A DNA stretch of 64,000 bases, from NCBI GenBank assembly GCA_034111645.1, contig JAWUWW010000039.1, positions 1-64,000 of the forward strand, written 5' to 3'. Under the pieces are notes generated by a model, which was not told the DNA's origin, searched no databases, and was given only the letters and a program-made list of their open reading frames with translations. Source of the stretch: CANLBN01 sp034111645 (lineage in GTDB: Bacteria > Pseudomonadota > Gammaproteobacteria > Pseudomonadales > Cellvibrionaceae). The stretch's first letter is position 1, and every line of letters starts with the position of its first letter. Below are positions 37,262 to 46,413 of this stretch, piece after piece. Both the position numbers and the translations under genes were made by a program.

Positions 37262-37447
37262 TTAAATGTCGTCTCGGCAGATCCCTACATCGTCTAGCTG
37301 AGCTTGTGTTAAATTTTTCAGTATGTGACGAGTGTGGTACCTTTTTGAGAATTGTTCCGCTTTACATAAGAATAATTTAGCTATAGATTGCTGTGATACC
37401 TTTTTCTCGATAAGGCATAAATTGTATTTAAGTGTTGCAGTGGTCAT
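37262..37447 (-). CDS. DUF1127 (YjiS-like) small protein
   Basis: A 61-residue protein whose C-terminal half has the DUF1127 pattern: a basic segment then LKNLTQAQLDDVGICRDDI. DUF1127 proteins are small, arginine-rich, possibly RNA-binding, with roles reported in stress and phosphate or colonisation responses of various proteobacteria. The start has a strong ribosome binding site (AAGGAG on the minus strand). The gene is divergent from a LysR regulator 105 bp away, a pairing that suggests the regulator controls it. Confidence 0.82.
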   Translation of the reverse strand: MTTATLKYNLCLIEKKVSQQSIAKLFLCKAEQFSKRYHTRHILKNLTQAQLDDVGICRDDI

Positions 37448-37552
37448 AATTATCTCCTTAAAGATTAATGAGTGAAGTTTATATGGCGATTATTGTTTTT
37501 AATTCGCTGTCATTCAAACTAGAATTTTTCATTTAACGTAAGAAAATCTAAA

Positions 37553-38479
37553 TTGAAAATTTATAATCATCTAAAAGGGCTACGTTACTTTTTTGTTACT
37601 GCTGAGCTGATGAGTATTAAGCAGGCATCGGAAGTTTTGTTTGTTACGCAAGCTGCCATTAGTCAGCAACTGCGTTTGCTAGAGGATGCGTTAGGGGTGG
37701 CGTTATTTGCCAGGCATCATCGCGCACTTGAGCTGACTGCAGAGGGCGCGCAACTATTGCCTCACCTCAAAATTGCTTTTGATGCGATTGAGCAGGGTAC
37801 AGAGTCATTATTAGGTGATTCTGAACCCGATAGAATTACTGTTTCTGTACCTCCGAGCTTTGCTTCGCGTTGGTTAATTCCTAGGTTAGGGAGATTTTAC
37901 GAGGCTTATCCCGACATTACCGTCAATCTCAATATGACCGACAAGCTAGAAAGTTTTGCTCGCAAGAGCAGCGACGTGGCGATTCGCTTTAGTAGCAATA
38001 GGTCGGAGGGGTTAGAGTCTAAGTTCCTGATGAAAGAATTTATTTATCCCGTTAGCCATTCTAATTATATTTTAATACAAAAAATAAAGCGTCTCGAAGA
38101 TTTAAGAAAGCTAAGATTGCTTAGCGATACCGCGGTTGAGCTGAGTTGGGATTATTGGCTCAAAAAAATAAAAAGATTTAGAGTCGCTCATGGTTTTGCA
38201 AGCCCTACGCTCACAGTAGATCAGTTGCCAGAACAGGTTAAATTCGATGGCTCTCATTATGTGCTTGATTCCGTTCTTAGCGGGCAGGGCGTAGCAATGG
38301 TCAGGCATACCCTGGCTGCAGAAATCGTCGCGGCGGGTAATCTCCAAAAATTATTTGATTATGCTGCACCTTTAGAGCAAGAGTTTTTTATATGTGCGCC
38401 ACGTCATTATTTTAGGCGGCCTAAAGTCATCTGTTTTTTAGAGTGGATGACCAAAGAATCTAAAAATTTTACGCGCTAA
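37553..38479 (+). CDS. LysR-family transcriptional regulator (GcvA-like)
   Basis: A 308-residue regulator with an N-terminal winged helix-turn-helix (residues 4-63; IKQASEVLFVTQAAISQQLR) and a substrate-binding effector domain (about 92-300). The order and spacing resemble the GcvA/TrpI-like branch of LysR proteins. The start codon is TTG; no ATG is available in frame before the helix-turn-helix. It is divergent from the DUF1127 gene, which is a likely target. It converges with phrB, 46 bp away. The effector is unknown. Confidence 0.9.
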   Translation: MKIYNHLKGLRYFFVTAELMSIKQASEVLFVTQAAISQQLRLLEDALGVALFARHHRALELTAEGAQLLPHLKIAFDAIEQGTESLLGDSEPDRITVSVPPSFASRWLIPRLGRFYEAYPDITVNLNMTDKLESFARKSSDVAIRFSSNRSEGLESKFLMKEFIYPVSHSNYILIQKIKRLEDLRKLRLLSDTAVELSWDYWLKKIKRFRVAHGFASPTLTVDQLPEQVKFDGSHYVLDSVLSGQGVAMVRHTLAAEIVAAGNLQKLFDYAAPLEQEFFICAPRHYFRRPKVICFLEWMTKESKNFTR

Positions 38480-38525
38480 TATCCTGCATAAATCTAAGTT
38501 AGTTGATAACGTAAAAGCTGATTTT

Positions 38526-39923
38526 TCATTTGCCTTTGCCCATAGCTCCGGCGTACTCTGCAAGTGCGCGCTCGCGAGCAAATTTATAGTCAACAATAGG
38601 TTCAGGGTAGCCACAGGCAATACGCTGTTGGTTGCTTGGGTTGTGAATAGATTTTTTATCGAGAGATGACAGTTCAGGCAATAGCTTTTTGATAAAAATA
38701 CCGTCAGGATCAAAGCGTTCCGACTGTCTTAAGGGATTAAATATTCTAAAGTAGGGCGCAGCATCTGCGCCTGTAGAGGCCGCCCATTGCCAACCGCCGT
38801 TATTGGAGGCAAAGTCGCCATCAATTAAATGCTCCATAAAGAACTGCTCGCCTTTGCGCCAATCTATTAACAAAAGCTTTGTTAAAAATGCGGCAACTAC
38901 CATCCTCAGGCGATTATGCATCCATCCTGTTTGTAGTAATTGTCTCATCGCGGCATCAACAATGGGGTAGCCGGTTTGACCTGTGCACCATGCTTGCCAT
39001 TGTCTCCCATCATCGATCCAGGAAATTGGGGCCTTAAGAGTTTTAAAGTCATCTAGGCGCGAAAGGCGTGGGTAAATACTGATTAAGTGCCGATAAAATT
39101 CTCTCCAAATAAGCTCGTTGAGCCAAGTGCTCTCCAACCATTCTCCGGTCGTCTCTCTGAGGCTTAAAAGGCATTGCTTACTGCTTATAGCGCCGCACGT
39201 TAGATAAGGCGAGAGTGTGCTGGTGCCAGCGATACTTGGGATGTCTCTGATATCTTTATAATTTATAGCCGCAGTGGCCATAAATTTATTGAGTTTCTTA
39301 GTCATATCGCCAGTTGAGCTTGGCCATAAGTCAACTCTATGATTCTCTGTATCTTGTGGCCAATAATGAGAAATATTATCAGCTTCAATAGCTGTTTTGG
39401 CTTGTTTTTTTGGGGCAGGCAAAGGCGTAATTACAGTGTCAGTTAATTGTTTTTTCCACTGTCGAGCAAAAGGCGTAAATACATGATAAACAGTATCATT
39501 TTGTGTTTTAACTGTGCCGGGGGCATGAAAAACATCACCATGATAAGCATGTGTCGTTATTGCAGCATTATTGAAGGCTTCGGTAACGGCCTGATCTCGT
39601 AATGATTCGTTTAGCGGATACTCATAGTTAAACCATAAACCGCTTGTGCCGGTGACAGCTGCAAGTTCTAGCAGTGCTTTAGGAATCTTCTGGTAGTTTG
39701 TTGCGTGGATTATTTTAAGTGGAATGTTTAGACTGTTTAATTCAGTTTGTAATGACGTTAAACGCCTATAGGTAAAGTTTAGCTTGATAGCTGCGTCGTT
39801 ATGATTTTGCCACTGCTCTGGATTAATCACAAACACACAAAAACATTCGCCAGCCATACTGGCATAATGAAGTGCTGGATTATCTGCTATGCGTAAATCG
39901 TTACGTAACCAAACTAATTGCAT
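38526..39923 (-). CDS. phrB: Deoxyribodipyrimidine photo-lyase (class I)
   Basis: A 465-residue flavoprotein that uses blue light to split cyclobutane pyrimidine dimers. The N-terminal antenna-binding domain begins VWLRNDLRIADNPAL. The FAD-binding domain has WLNELIWREFYRHLI near residue 268, TGYPIVDAAMRQLLQTGWMH near 323, and GDFASNNGGWQWAASTGADA near 379. These include the tryptophan and asparagine residues typical of CPD photolyases rather than plant-type cryptochromes. A surface-water or light-exposed habitat would fit. It is a single gene. Confidence 0.94.
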   Translation of the reverse strand: MQLVWLRNDLRIADNPALHYASMAGECFCVFVINPEQWQNHNDAAIKLNFTYRRLTSLQTELNSLNIPLKIIHATNYQKIPKALLELAAVTGTSGLWFNYEYPLNESLRDQAVTEAFNNAAITTHAYHGDVFHAPGTVKTQNDTVYHVFTPFARQWKKQLTDTVITPLPAPKKQAKTAIEADNISHYWPQDTENHRVDLWPSSTGDMTKKLNKFMATAAINYKDIRDIPSIAGTSTLSPYLTCGAISSKQCLLSLRETTGEWLESTWLNELIWREFYRHLISIYPRLSRLDDFKTLKAPISWIDDGRQWQAWCTGQTGYPIVDAAMRQLLQTGWMHNRLRMVVAAFLTKLLLIDWRKGEQFFMEHLIDGDFASNNGGWQWAASTGADAAPYFRIFNPLRQSERFDPDGIFIKKLLPELSSLDKKSIHNPSNQQRIACGYPEPIVDYKFARERALAEYAGAMGKGK

Positions 39924-40174
39924 CTTAACTCCCGTTTAAAGTGTTGATATTACATTATTTGAAAAGAGATGACTCACGTTCAACCTTAGAAAAGTTCCAA
40001 AAGTTGTTCTCCAGTAGCTTTCTATTTTAGGCCGAACTCCAAAAGGTAGGCCTTATTTTTGAAGTCTGTTACAATTCGCGCCGCTAAGTATTATGGTTCT
40101 CTCATTCTAATATGGATGATTTTCATAAATTAACCCTAATAAAACTCCAAATAATGTCGAGGCTTTTCATTCTA

Positions 40175-41404
40175 ATGGTTTCTATTTCTCTTGATAAATC
40201 AAAAATCCGCATTCTTCTCCTAGAAGGTGTGCATCAAACTGCCGTCGAAAGTTTAACTCAAGCGGGCTATTCTAATATTGAATATATAAAGGTGGCTTTG
40301 ACAGAAGTTGATTTGATCGAAAAAATTAAAGATGCACACTTTGTTGGTATACGCTCACGGACACAATTAAATCGCAAGGTGTTTGCCGAGGCTAAAAAGT
40401 TAGTAGCTGTTGGCTGTTTTTGTATTGGCACTAATCAAGTTGATTTGGAGGCTGCAAAAGAACACGGTGTGGTTGTTTTTAACGCACCCTACTCAAACAC
40501 CCGTTCAGTAGCCGAATTAGTACTTGCGGAGGCAATTATGTTGCTGCGAGGCATCCCCGAAAAGAATGCAGTTTGCCATCGCGGGGGCTGGCTTAAAAAT
40601 GCTAAAAACTCATACGAGGCGCGAGGAAAAGTGTTGGGTATTGTTGGCTATGGTTCAATTGGTAGTCAAACCAGTGTATTGGCAGAGTCTTTGGGTATGC
40701 AGGTCTATTATTACGATGTAGTGACTAAGTTATCTATGGGTAATGCAATGCAGATTCGCGATCTTTATGAGCTTTTGGCAATGTCCGATGTAGTCACACT
40801 GCACGTTCCTGAAAGTCAGTCGACAAAAAATATGTTTGGACAAAAAGAAATTGCAGCGATGAAGTCGGGTTCAATTTTAATCAATGCGGCTCGCGGTACA
40901 GTCGTTGATATTGATGCATTAAGTGAGGCTTTAGAGAGTAAGCATCTTGCCGGTGTTGCGATTGATGTATTTCCAGTCGAGCCTAAGGGTAATGATGAAG
41001 AGTTTATTAGTCCACTGAGAAAATTTGATAATGCTATTTTAACTCCCCATATTGGTGGCTCTACCCAAGAGGCACAACAAAATATTGGTTTGGAAGTCGC
41101 TGAGAAGTTAATAAAATATTCTGATAATGGTACAACTACAAGTGCTGTAAATTTTCCTGAGGTAGCGCTACCCTCTCATCCAGGTAAGCATCGTCTTATC
41201 CACGTTCATCAAAATATACCCGGTGTATTGTCAGAAATTAACCGAATTTTTTCTGATAACAATATTAATATTGCTGCACAGTATTTGCAGACAAATGACA
41301 AGGTAGGTTATGTGGTCATTGAGGTAGACGCAGATGCTAGTGATCTTGCATTAAAAGAATTGAAGCTCGTCAAAGGCACGGTTAATTGTAGGGTTATTCA
41401 TTAA
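40175..41404 (+). CDS. serA: D-3-phosphoglycerate dehydrogenase
   Basis: A 409-residue enzyme for the first step of serine synthesis, oxidising 3-phosphoglycerate with NAD. I start it at ATG 40175 because the next residues align with the E. coli N-terminus; an upstream frame of 21 codons is less likely. The NAD loop is GIVGYGSIGSQ near residue 155, the catalytic Arg lies in NAARGTVVD, and the catalytic His in TPHIGGSTQEAQ near residue 290. The C-terminal ACT domain (about 335-409; HVHQNIPGVLSEIN) is the serine-feedback site. A strong terminator follows. Confidence 0.95.
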   Translation: MVSISLDKSKIRILLLEGVHQTAVESLTQAGYSNIEYIKVALTEVDLIEKIKDAHFVGIRSRTQLNRKVFAEAKKLVAVGCFCIGTNQVDLEAAKEHGVVVFNAPYSNTRSVAELVLAEAIMLLRGIPEKNAVCHRGGWLKNAKNSYEARGKVLGIVGYGSIGSQTSVLAESLGMQVYYYDVVTKLSMGNAMQIRDLYELLAMSDVVTLHVPESQSTKNMFGQKEIAAMKSGSILINAARGTVVDIDALSEALESKHLAGVAIDVFPVEPKGNDEEFISPLRKFDNAILTPHIGGSTQEAQQNIGLEVAEKLIKYSDNGTTTSAVNFPEVALPSHPGKHRLIHVHQNIPGVLSEINRIFSDNNINIAAQYLQTNDKVGYVVIEVDADASDLALKELKLVKGTVNCRVIH

Positions 41405-41472
41405 GTTAGAATGAAGCGATAAATTTCAACTTATTATAAATACACTTGAGTGTAATTATAATAAGCTACTAG

Positions 41473-41519
41473 TTATAAAAAAAGGATTATAAAATATATT
41501 TATAATCCTTTTTTTATAA
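41473..41519 (+). terminator. Long perfect bidirectional terminator after serA
   Basis: A 21-base perfect inverted repeat: the left arm at 41473-41493 (TTATAAAAAAAGGATTATAAA) minus its last base, and its complement at 41499-41519, with a 5-base loop. A and T runs flank the GGATTATAAA core, so it can terminate both strands. It lies 69 bases after the serA stop. Confidence 0.85.
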
Positions 41520-41644
41520 GATTTTTTTATTAAGTTCTTTATCGCTAAGATGTTTGAAAGTGAGTTCTATGATTAATCACTTAAATAAAATATGTGCTGA
41601 TTTATTCTGTAAATTGAGATCAATTTCTTTAAGATTTCTCAATA

Positions 41645-41893
41645 TTATTTTTTGATAAGTCTAACAATATATAATAATAAGATAGCTCCTACTGTTGCAG
41701 TCACAATTGACCCAATTAATCCGCCTGCAGAAATTCCCAGAGAACCAAATATACTACCTCCAATAATCGAACCTATAACGCCGATTACAATATTCCCTAG
41801 TAAACTAAATTTACTGCCTTTCATTATTGTTCCAGCTAACCAGCCTGCTATGGCGCCAATTACCAAAAGAACTATTAATCCTGTTATGTCCAT
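41645..41893 (-). CDS. GlsB/YeaQ/YmgE-family small membrane protein
   Basis: An 82-residue glycine-rich protein with three hydrophobic segments, and the family pattern AIAGWLAGTIMKGSKFSLLG near residue 14 and IIGGSIFGSLGIS near residue 42. The family is often called transglycosylase-associated or stress-response membrane protein; members respond to stress in several bacteria but have no known activity. It is monocistronic, between serA and the lipid-related operon. Confidence 0.88.
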   Translation of the reverse strand: MDITGLIVLLVIGAIAGWLAGTIMKGSKFSLLGNIVIGVIGSIIGGSIFGSLGISAGGLIGSIVTATVGAILLLYIVRLIKK

Positions 41894-42384
41894 TACTTAT
41901 ATCTCTTAATTGTTGTCTATTTGTCAGTATAAATGAAAGCGTTAAACTTATTCCAAATTATTCTTTAATAACCAAAGTGTCAATGGCTAGTTTATCTAGA
42001 GGTACTATTATTGTTAGCCGCTAAACTTGCTAACGGTGTTACATCTAGTGATTTTAAAAAGTAGTAAAAAATTTTTTATAAAAATGATAATGCTCTCGCC
42101 AAAAAGTAACAACAAAAAAGCGCGTTTGTAGGTTATTTATCAAGATAACTATTTAATTATTATTCAAAAGTTAGCGTACATGTTAAATCAAAAAAGTCTA
42201 ATTAATAAATACGAAACCCCGTAAGGGATACATTTATATTAATTAAAATTATAATAGAGTTTTAGGCATTTTTAAGCTGTCATCACTATTTAACGTCTTT
42301 TAGGTTGTAAATGCTTTCATAAATTTGTCATATTAATAATTTATGGTGTGTGCATTAAATAGTATTTATCATTGGCGTGATGTT
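41894..42384. other. AT-rich intergenic region, 490 bp
   Basis: This region separates the divergent YeaQ-like gene from the LpxH-like gene and contains both promoters. An open frame at 42343-42384 extends the LpxH-like gene upstream, but similarity begins only at the ATG at 42385. No RNA gene or repeat was recognised. Confidence 0.4.
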
Positions 42385-43209
42385 ATGAAGCAAAAAACAC
42401 ATTACCGAACGGTGTGGTTGTCTGATATTCATTTAGGCTCCAAGGATTGTAAAGCAGAATATCTACTTGATTTCTTAGATCACAATATCATCGACACCTT
42501 ATTTTTAGTCGGCGATATTGTAGATTTGTGGGCGCTGAGTAAAAGATTTCTCTGGCCTGCGGCACATAATATATTGCTACATAAACTGCTTTCATTACCG
42601 GAAGAAGATAATAGCGGGCATAGAACTCGTGTCGTCTACTTGCCTGGCAATCATGACGACCCACTACAAAAATATGACAAAATGACTTTTGGGCATGTAG
42701 AAATACATCGAGAGTATATTTATCAGACCGCTAAAGGAAAAAAATTACTCTTACTTCACGGCGATCAATTTGATAATGAGGTATATTTTGGTCGTGTAAA
42801 AAATTGGATAGGTGACAAAGCCTATGTTTTTCTCTTGCTCCTCAACCGCGGGTTCAACGCTATACGTACTAAATATGGTTATCCTTATTGGTCATTGGCA
42901 GGCCATATAAAAACTCGTATTCGCGGCGCCAACGATGCCATTGCTCGCTACCGACAAGCTGCCATCACACGTGCAAAAAAAGAAAATGTAGATGGTATTG
43001 TATGTGGCCATATTCATCACCCCGAAATTATGACAATAGACGGCATTACCTATTACAACGATGGTGACTGGGTAGAAAGCTGCTCTGCATTAACAGAAGA
43101 CAAACAAGGTAATATTCATCTGATATTTTGGTCAGAAGAGCACGCTACAAAAATATTGGATACGGTTGAATCATCACCAAAAACAGCAAAAGTGAAGCAG
43201 GCAGCGTAA
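42385..43209 (+). CDS. LpxH-like metallophosphoesterase
   Basis: A 274-residue calcineurin-type phosphoesterase related to UDP-2,3-diacylglucosamine diphosphatase. All metal-binding motifs are present: SDIHLGS near residue 11, VGDIVD near 40, PGNHDD near 88, LLHGDQFD near 124, and VCGHIHHPE near 205. The start is ATG 42385. LpxH itself works in lipid A synthesis, but this branch of COG2908 is broad, and the next gene encodes a dual lipid acyltransferase. The enzyme may act on another phospholipid or nucleotide-lipid substrate. The genes are 65 bp apart and likely one operon. Confidence 0.82.
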   Translation: MKQKTHYRTVWLSDIHLGSKDCKAEYLLDFLDHNIIDTLFLVGDIVDLWALSKRFLWPAAHNILLHKLLSLPEEDNSGHRTRVVYLPGNHDDPLQKYDKMTFGHVEIHREYIYQTAKGKKLLLLHGDQFDNEVYFGRVKNWIGDKAYVFLLLLNRGFNAIRTKYGYPYWSLAGHIKTRIRGANDAIARYRQAAITRAKKENVDGIVCGHIHHPEIMTIDGITYYNDGDWVESCSALTEDKQGNIHLIFWSEEHATKILDTVESSPKTAKVKQAA

Positions 43210-43274
43210 TATTGCGTGTGTGTTGCACATCACCCAAGAGCTTAATAAAATTGTCACAAAAAAAACGTAGACTT

Positions 43275-44999
43275 ATGTTTAGAGTTTTTTCTGACATGAG
43301 TTATCCTATGTTTACTGTTGACGCCTTACTCGAAAAACACTATCCCAAAATATCAAATCACCGATGGCTAAGTAAACCTACCTGTTTTTTCTTACGTTAC
43401 ATCCTCAAAGAAAAAGAAATAAACAACTTCAGCAATAAATACCCTCATCTCCATGGTATAGATTTTGTAGAGCAAATTTTAGAACATTTCCATTTCAGTT
43501 ACTCTACCCGCGACACAGAAAAAGAGAACATTCCGTCCGAAGGCAAGCTGGTCATTATTGCCAATAACCCTATCGGATCTCTTGATGGATTGGCAATAAT
43601 TAAATTAGTGAGCGAAGTACGCCGAGACCTCAAAGTTGTCGCCAGCGAAAGGTCTATGTCTATTACCCCATTGCATTCATTATTTTTACCGATGAACATA
43701 GCGGATGAAAATACGTATCAAAAACAACAAGACAACATTCAAGCCCATTTACAAAATGAAGGCACGTTAATTATTTTCCCCGCTGGCGAGGTATCCCGTT
43801 TAAAGCCGCAAGGAGTAAGAGATAGTCGCTGGAAAAGTGAGTTTTTACAAATAGCTGCAAATGCTAAAGCACCTATTTTACCTGTTTTTATAGATGGGAA
43901 AAATTCACCATTATTTTATACGCTTTCCATGATATACAAACCACTAGCGACCTTGTTGTTGGTGCGTGAAATGTTTCAACAGCGTACCAAACATTTACCT
44001 ATGCGAGTTGGCGAGCTAATTCCATATGATAGTTATAATAATATCTCTATTTCTTCACATCAAAAAGTTAAGCTACTGCAAAAACATTTGTATCGACTGG
44101 GTCAAAATAGACGTGTTATTTTTACCACTCAAAAAGCAATTGCACCGTCTGAAGATAGAAAAGCCTTATCAAAGGCTATGCGCCAATGTGAGCATTTAGG
44201 GAATACGAGCGATGGCAAAGATATTTATTTATATCGCTACGAAAATAGTTCGCCTATTTTGCGAGAAATTGGTCGCCTGCGAGAAATTGCATTTCGTGCT
44301 GTGGGCGAAGGTACAAATCGGCGTCGTGACATAGACCAGTATGATAATGAGTATTATCATCTTATTTTATGGGATAAAAATGATTTAGAAATTGTAGGAG
44401 CCTATCGTTTTGGAGATGCAAAACTGTTAACGCAAGAAAAAAACAAACTTTATAGTGCAACGCTATTTGAATACAGTGAAAAAATGCAGCCTTATTTCGA
44501 ACAAGGTTTAGAGCTAGGCCGCAGCTTTATTCAACCTAAATATTGGGGCAAGCGCAGCTTAGATTATTTATGGTATGGCATTGGAGCATTTCTAAAGCAT
44601 AGACCACAATACCGTTATTTATTTGGACCTGTATCACTGAGTGATGCACTACCGAGCACGGCGAAGGATTTGCTAGTATGCTTTTATCAATTGTACTTTT
44701 CTAGCACAGAAGCATTAGCGATATCCAACACACCCTATCAAGTACCGCAATCAATTCATGGTATCTTTAATGGCGATAACTACAAGGAAGATTTCTCGAC
44801 ATTAAAAAGTATGATGAGCAATATGGGCGTTGCGATTCCGACATTGTATAAACAATATACCGAGCTGTTTGAAGACGATGGTGTGCATTTTCTCAGTTTT
44901 GGTATCGACCCTGATTTTAATAATTGTGTTGATGGTTTAGTAATAACTGACTTACACAAGCTCAAAGAAAAACGTCGAATACGTTATATGAGCCAATAA
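43275..44999 (+). CDS. Bifunctional PlsC-like / OlsB-like acyltransferase (OlsF type)
   Basis: A protein of about 574 residues from ATG 43275; starts at 43296 and 43308 are also possible, and 43308 fits the family best. The N-terminal half (about 75-280) is a PlsC-like O-acyltransferase with LIIFPAGEVSRLKP near residue 175. The C-terminal half (about 320-560) is an OlsB-like N-acyltransferase with IGRLREIAFRAVGEG, ELGRSFIQPKYWG and LFGPVSLS. This domain order is that of OlsF, which makes ornithine lipids. Where the family has NHPxGxLDG, this protein reads NNPIGSLDG, with Asn98 (codon 43566-43568) in place of the catalytic His. The N-acyltransferase half looks intact, so the product may be lyso-ornithine lipid or another N-acyl lipid. 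Confidence 0.82.
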   Translation: MFRVFSDMSYPMFTVDALLEKHYPKISNHRWLSKPTCFFLRYILKEKEINNFSNKYPHLHGIDFVEQILEHFHFSYSTRDTEKENIPSEGKLVIIANNPIGSLDGLAIIKLVSEVRRDLKVVASERSMSITPLHSLFLPMNIADENTYQKQQDNIQAHLQNEGTLIIFPAGEVSRLKPQGVRDSRWKSEFLQIAANAKAPILPVFIDGKNSPLFYTLSMIYKPLATLLLVREMFQQRTKHLPMRVGELIPYDSYNNISISSHQKVKLLQKHLYRLGQNRRVIFTTQKAIAPSEDRKALSKAMRQCEHLGNTSDGKDIYLYRYENSSPILREIGRLREIAFRAVGEGTNRRRDIDQYDNEYYHLILWDKNDLEIVGAYRFGDAKLLTQEKNKLYSATLFEYSEKMQPYFEQGLELGRSFIQPKYWGKRSLDYLWYGIGAFLKHRPQYRYLFGPVSLSDALPSTAKDLLVCFYQLYFSSTEALAISNTPYQVPQSIHGIFNGDNYKEDFSTLKSMMSNMGVAIPTLYKQYTELFEDDGVHFLSFGIDPDFNNCVDGLVITDLHKLKEKRRIRYMSQ

Positions 45000-45179
45000 G
45001 TATTTATGAAGGGCAGAAAAATGTTAGCTGCCAAAGATTCTAATCATCCTAATCGGATAGACCCTTATTAAGCCGATGCTTAAAAGGTATAGGCAACGTT
45101 AGGGCGAGCGCAAAAAAATAATCAAGGTAATAGATAAAAAAATACCTAACAATAACGATGCCATAAAGTTTATAAGCAA

Positions 45180-45518
45180 CTATTCATTAATAATCCAAGT
45201 ATCTATGGGCAATTTATAGTGTTGAATGATAGAGTTTAGATTAATCCAATACTTATAATCTGAACTGTCTTCAACCATGAGGACTATCCCTGCTTTCTTA
45301 TTTGTCTCAAATGCATACCCTAAAGATTGTCCAATACTTTCAGCCCATTTTTTTGCAAAGTCATACTCAATTGCATGAGTGTCTGTAACACAGTCAACGC
45401 GAGTCCTGTCAGAAAGGACATACTCTTTAATACCTTGGCAATATTTATCTTGATAGAATCTCTCGGATTCGTATAGTGATAAAACAGGGAATAATAAAAC
45501 AGAAAGTAGTAATTTCAT
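45180..45518 (-). CDS. Conserved secreted protein of unknown function
   Basis: A 112-residue protein with an N-terminal signal-like segment (MKLLLSVLLFPVLSLYESE) and two cysteines that may pair. The core contains RTRVDCVTDTHAIEYDFAKK and IGQSLGYAFETNKKAGIVLM, a pattern seen in small conserved bacterial and phage hypothetical proteins. The acidic and lysine residues recall a nuclease-like fold (D...E...K), but the evidence is thin. It has no clear partner and begins a run of small minus-strand accessory genes. Confidence 0.7.
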   Translation of the reverse strand: MKLLLSVLLFPVLSLYESERFYQDKYCQGIKEYVLSDRTRVDCVTDTHAIEYDFAKKWAESIGQSLGYAFETNKKAGIVLMVEDSSDYKYWINLNSIIQHYKLPIDTWIINE

Positions 45519-45738
45519 GTCAGTATTATAAGTCCAATATTACGTAAGCTACGTTTAGTTAATATTCAGTTTTTAAAAAAGAGAGTAAGTGGTAAAAATT
45601 ATAAGTACATATATCTAGAGGTTAAGAGCTAGAAGCTAGATGTGTATCATTACTAAGGTTGTTCGTTGTCGGTATATTAGTTACGAGCCCCAATACTATT
45701 AATGTGATAATAAAGTAGGAGTATGTTCCCCCAAAGAT

Positions 45739-46038
45739 TTAGTGTGTCTTTTTATATACCACAGCATAAGTCATCTGCTTTGCAGCTAAAATTAATAATC
45801 CTACGCCGATCAAAATAAAAAAGGTTGGAGTCGGTTCAGGCATAGACCATCTCCCGCCAAAAGATAAAATTCCTGAGATTAAAAATAAAAAGGCAACTCG
45901 GCGAATGCATTCGCCTTTAACGGGATTACTTAATTTTATGGCGAAATTAGTACAGTCAAATATGCGATGTAACAACCCCACTTTTACACAATCTTTTTTG
46001 TTGATAGTAATTTCAATTTTACAATTTGGGCATTTCAT
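45739..46038 (-). CDS. Small zinc-ribbon membrane protein
   Basis: A 99-residue protein. The N-terminus has a CPNC knuckle (MKCPNCKIEI) and two further cysteines at KKDCVKV and FDCTNF, which may form a zinc ribbon. Two hydrophobic segments follow, at about residues 48-62 and 72-88. I do not recognise a named family. It is 26 bp downstream of the DUF3185 gene on the same strand and may be co-transcribed. Confidence 0.6.
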   Translation of the reverse strand: MKCPNCKIEITINKKDCVKVGLLHRIFDCTNFAIKLSNPVKGECIRRVAFLFLISGILSFGGRWSMPEPTPTFFILIGVGLLILAAKQMTYAVVYKKTH

Positions 46039-46064
46039 AAAGGTTAGGTATTTTTATTAATGAT

Positions 46065-46256
46065 TTACTTTACTTTTATAATTCCAAACACAACACAGAT
46101 CGCACCACCAACCATGCCTACCCATGCCTCTATTGGTGTACTACCATTGAGTGCTCTGCCAATCTGAGAGCCCGCTGAATCATATATATTATAACCCCAG
46201 ATAGCTAAAGCTACACCTATAATTATAAGTGCAATACCAGTCATTTTTTTATTCAT
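46065..46256 (-). CDS. DUF3185-family small membrane protein
   Basis: A 63-residue protein with two transmembrane helices, at residues 6-26 and 43-61, joined by a short loop SQIGRALNGSTPIEAWVGM. This is the typical pattern of DUF3185 proteins, which have no known function. It has a plausible ATG and sits upstream of the zinc-ribbon membrane protein. Confidence 0.75.
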   Translation of the reverse strand: MNKKMTGIALIIIGVALAIWGYNIYDSAGSQIGRALNGSTPIEAWVGMVGGAICVVFGIIKVK

Positions 46257-46413
46257 GTTAATCCAGTCGTTGAAGAATTTTACTAAGCGAATATTTTATG
46301 TTAACAGAATCGATAAGTTGAAACTAAAGAGTCGTTCTTTGTAGAAATAAAAGAAATCAAAACTCATATCTACAAAGGTGATAATTATAAATATTATATA
46401 GTCGTGATGTGGG

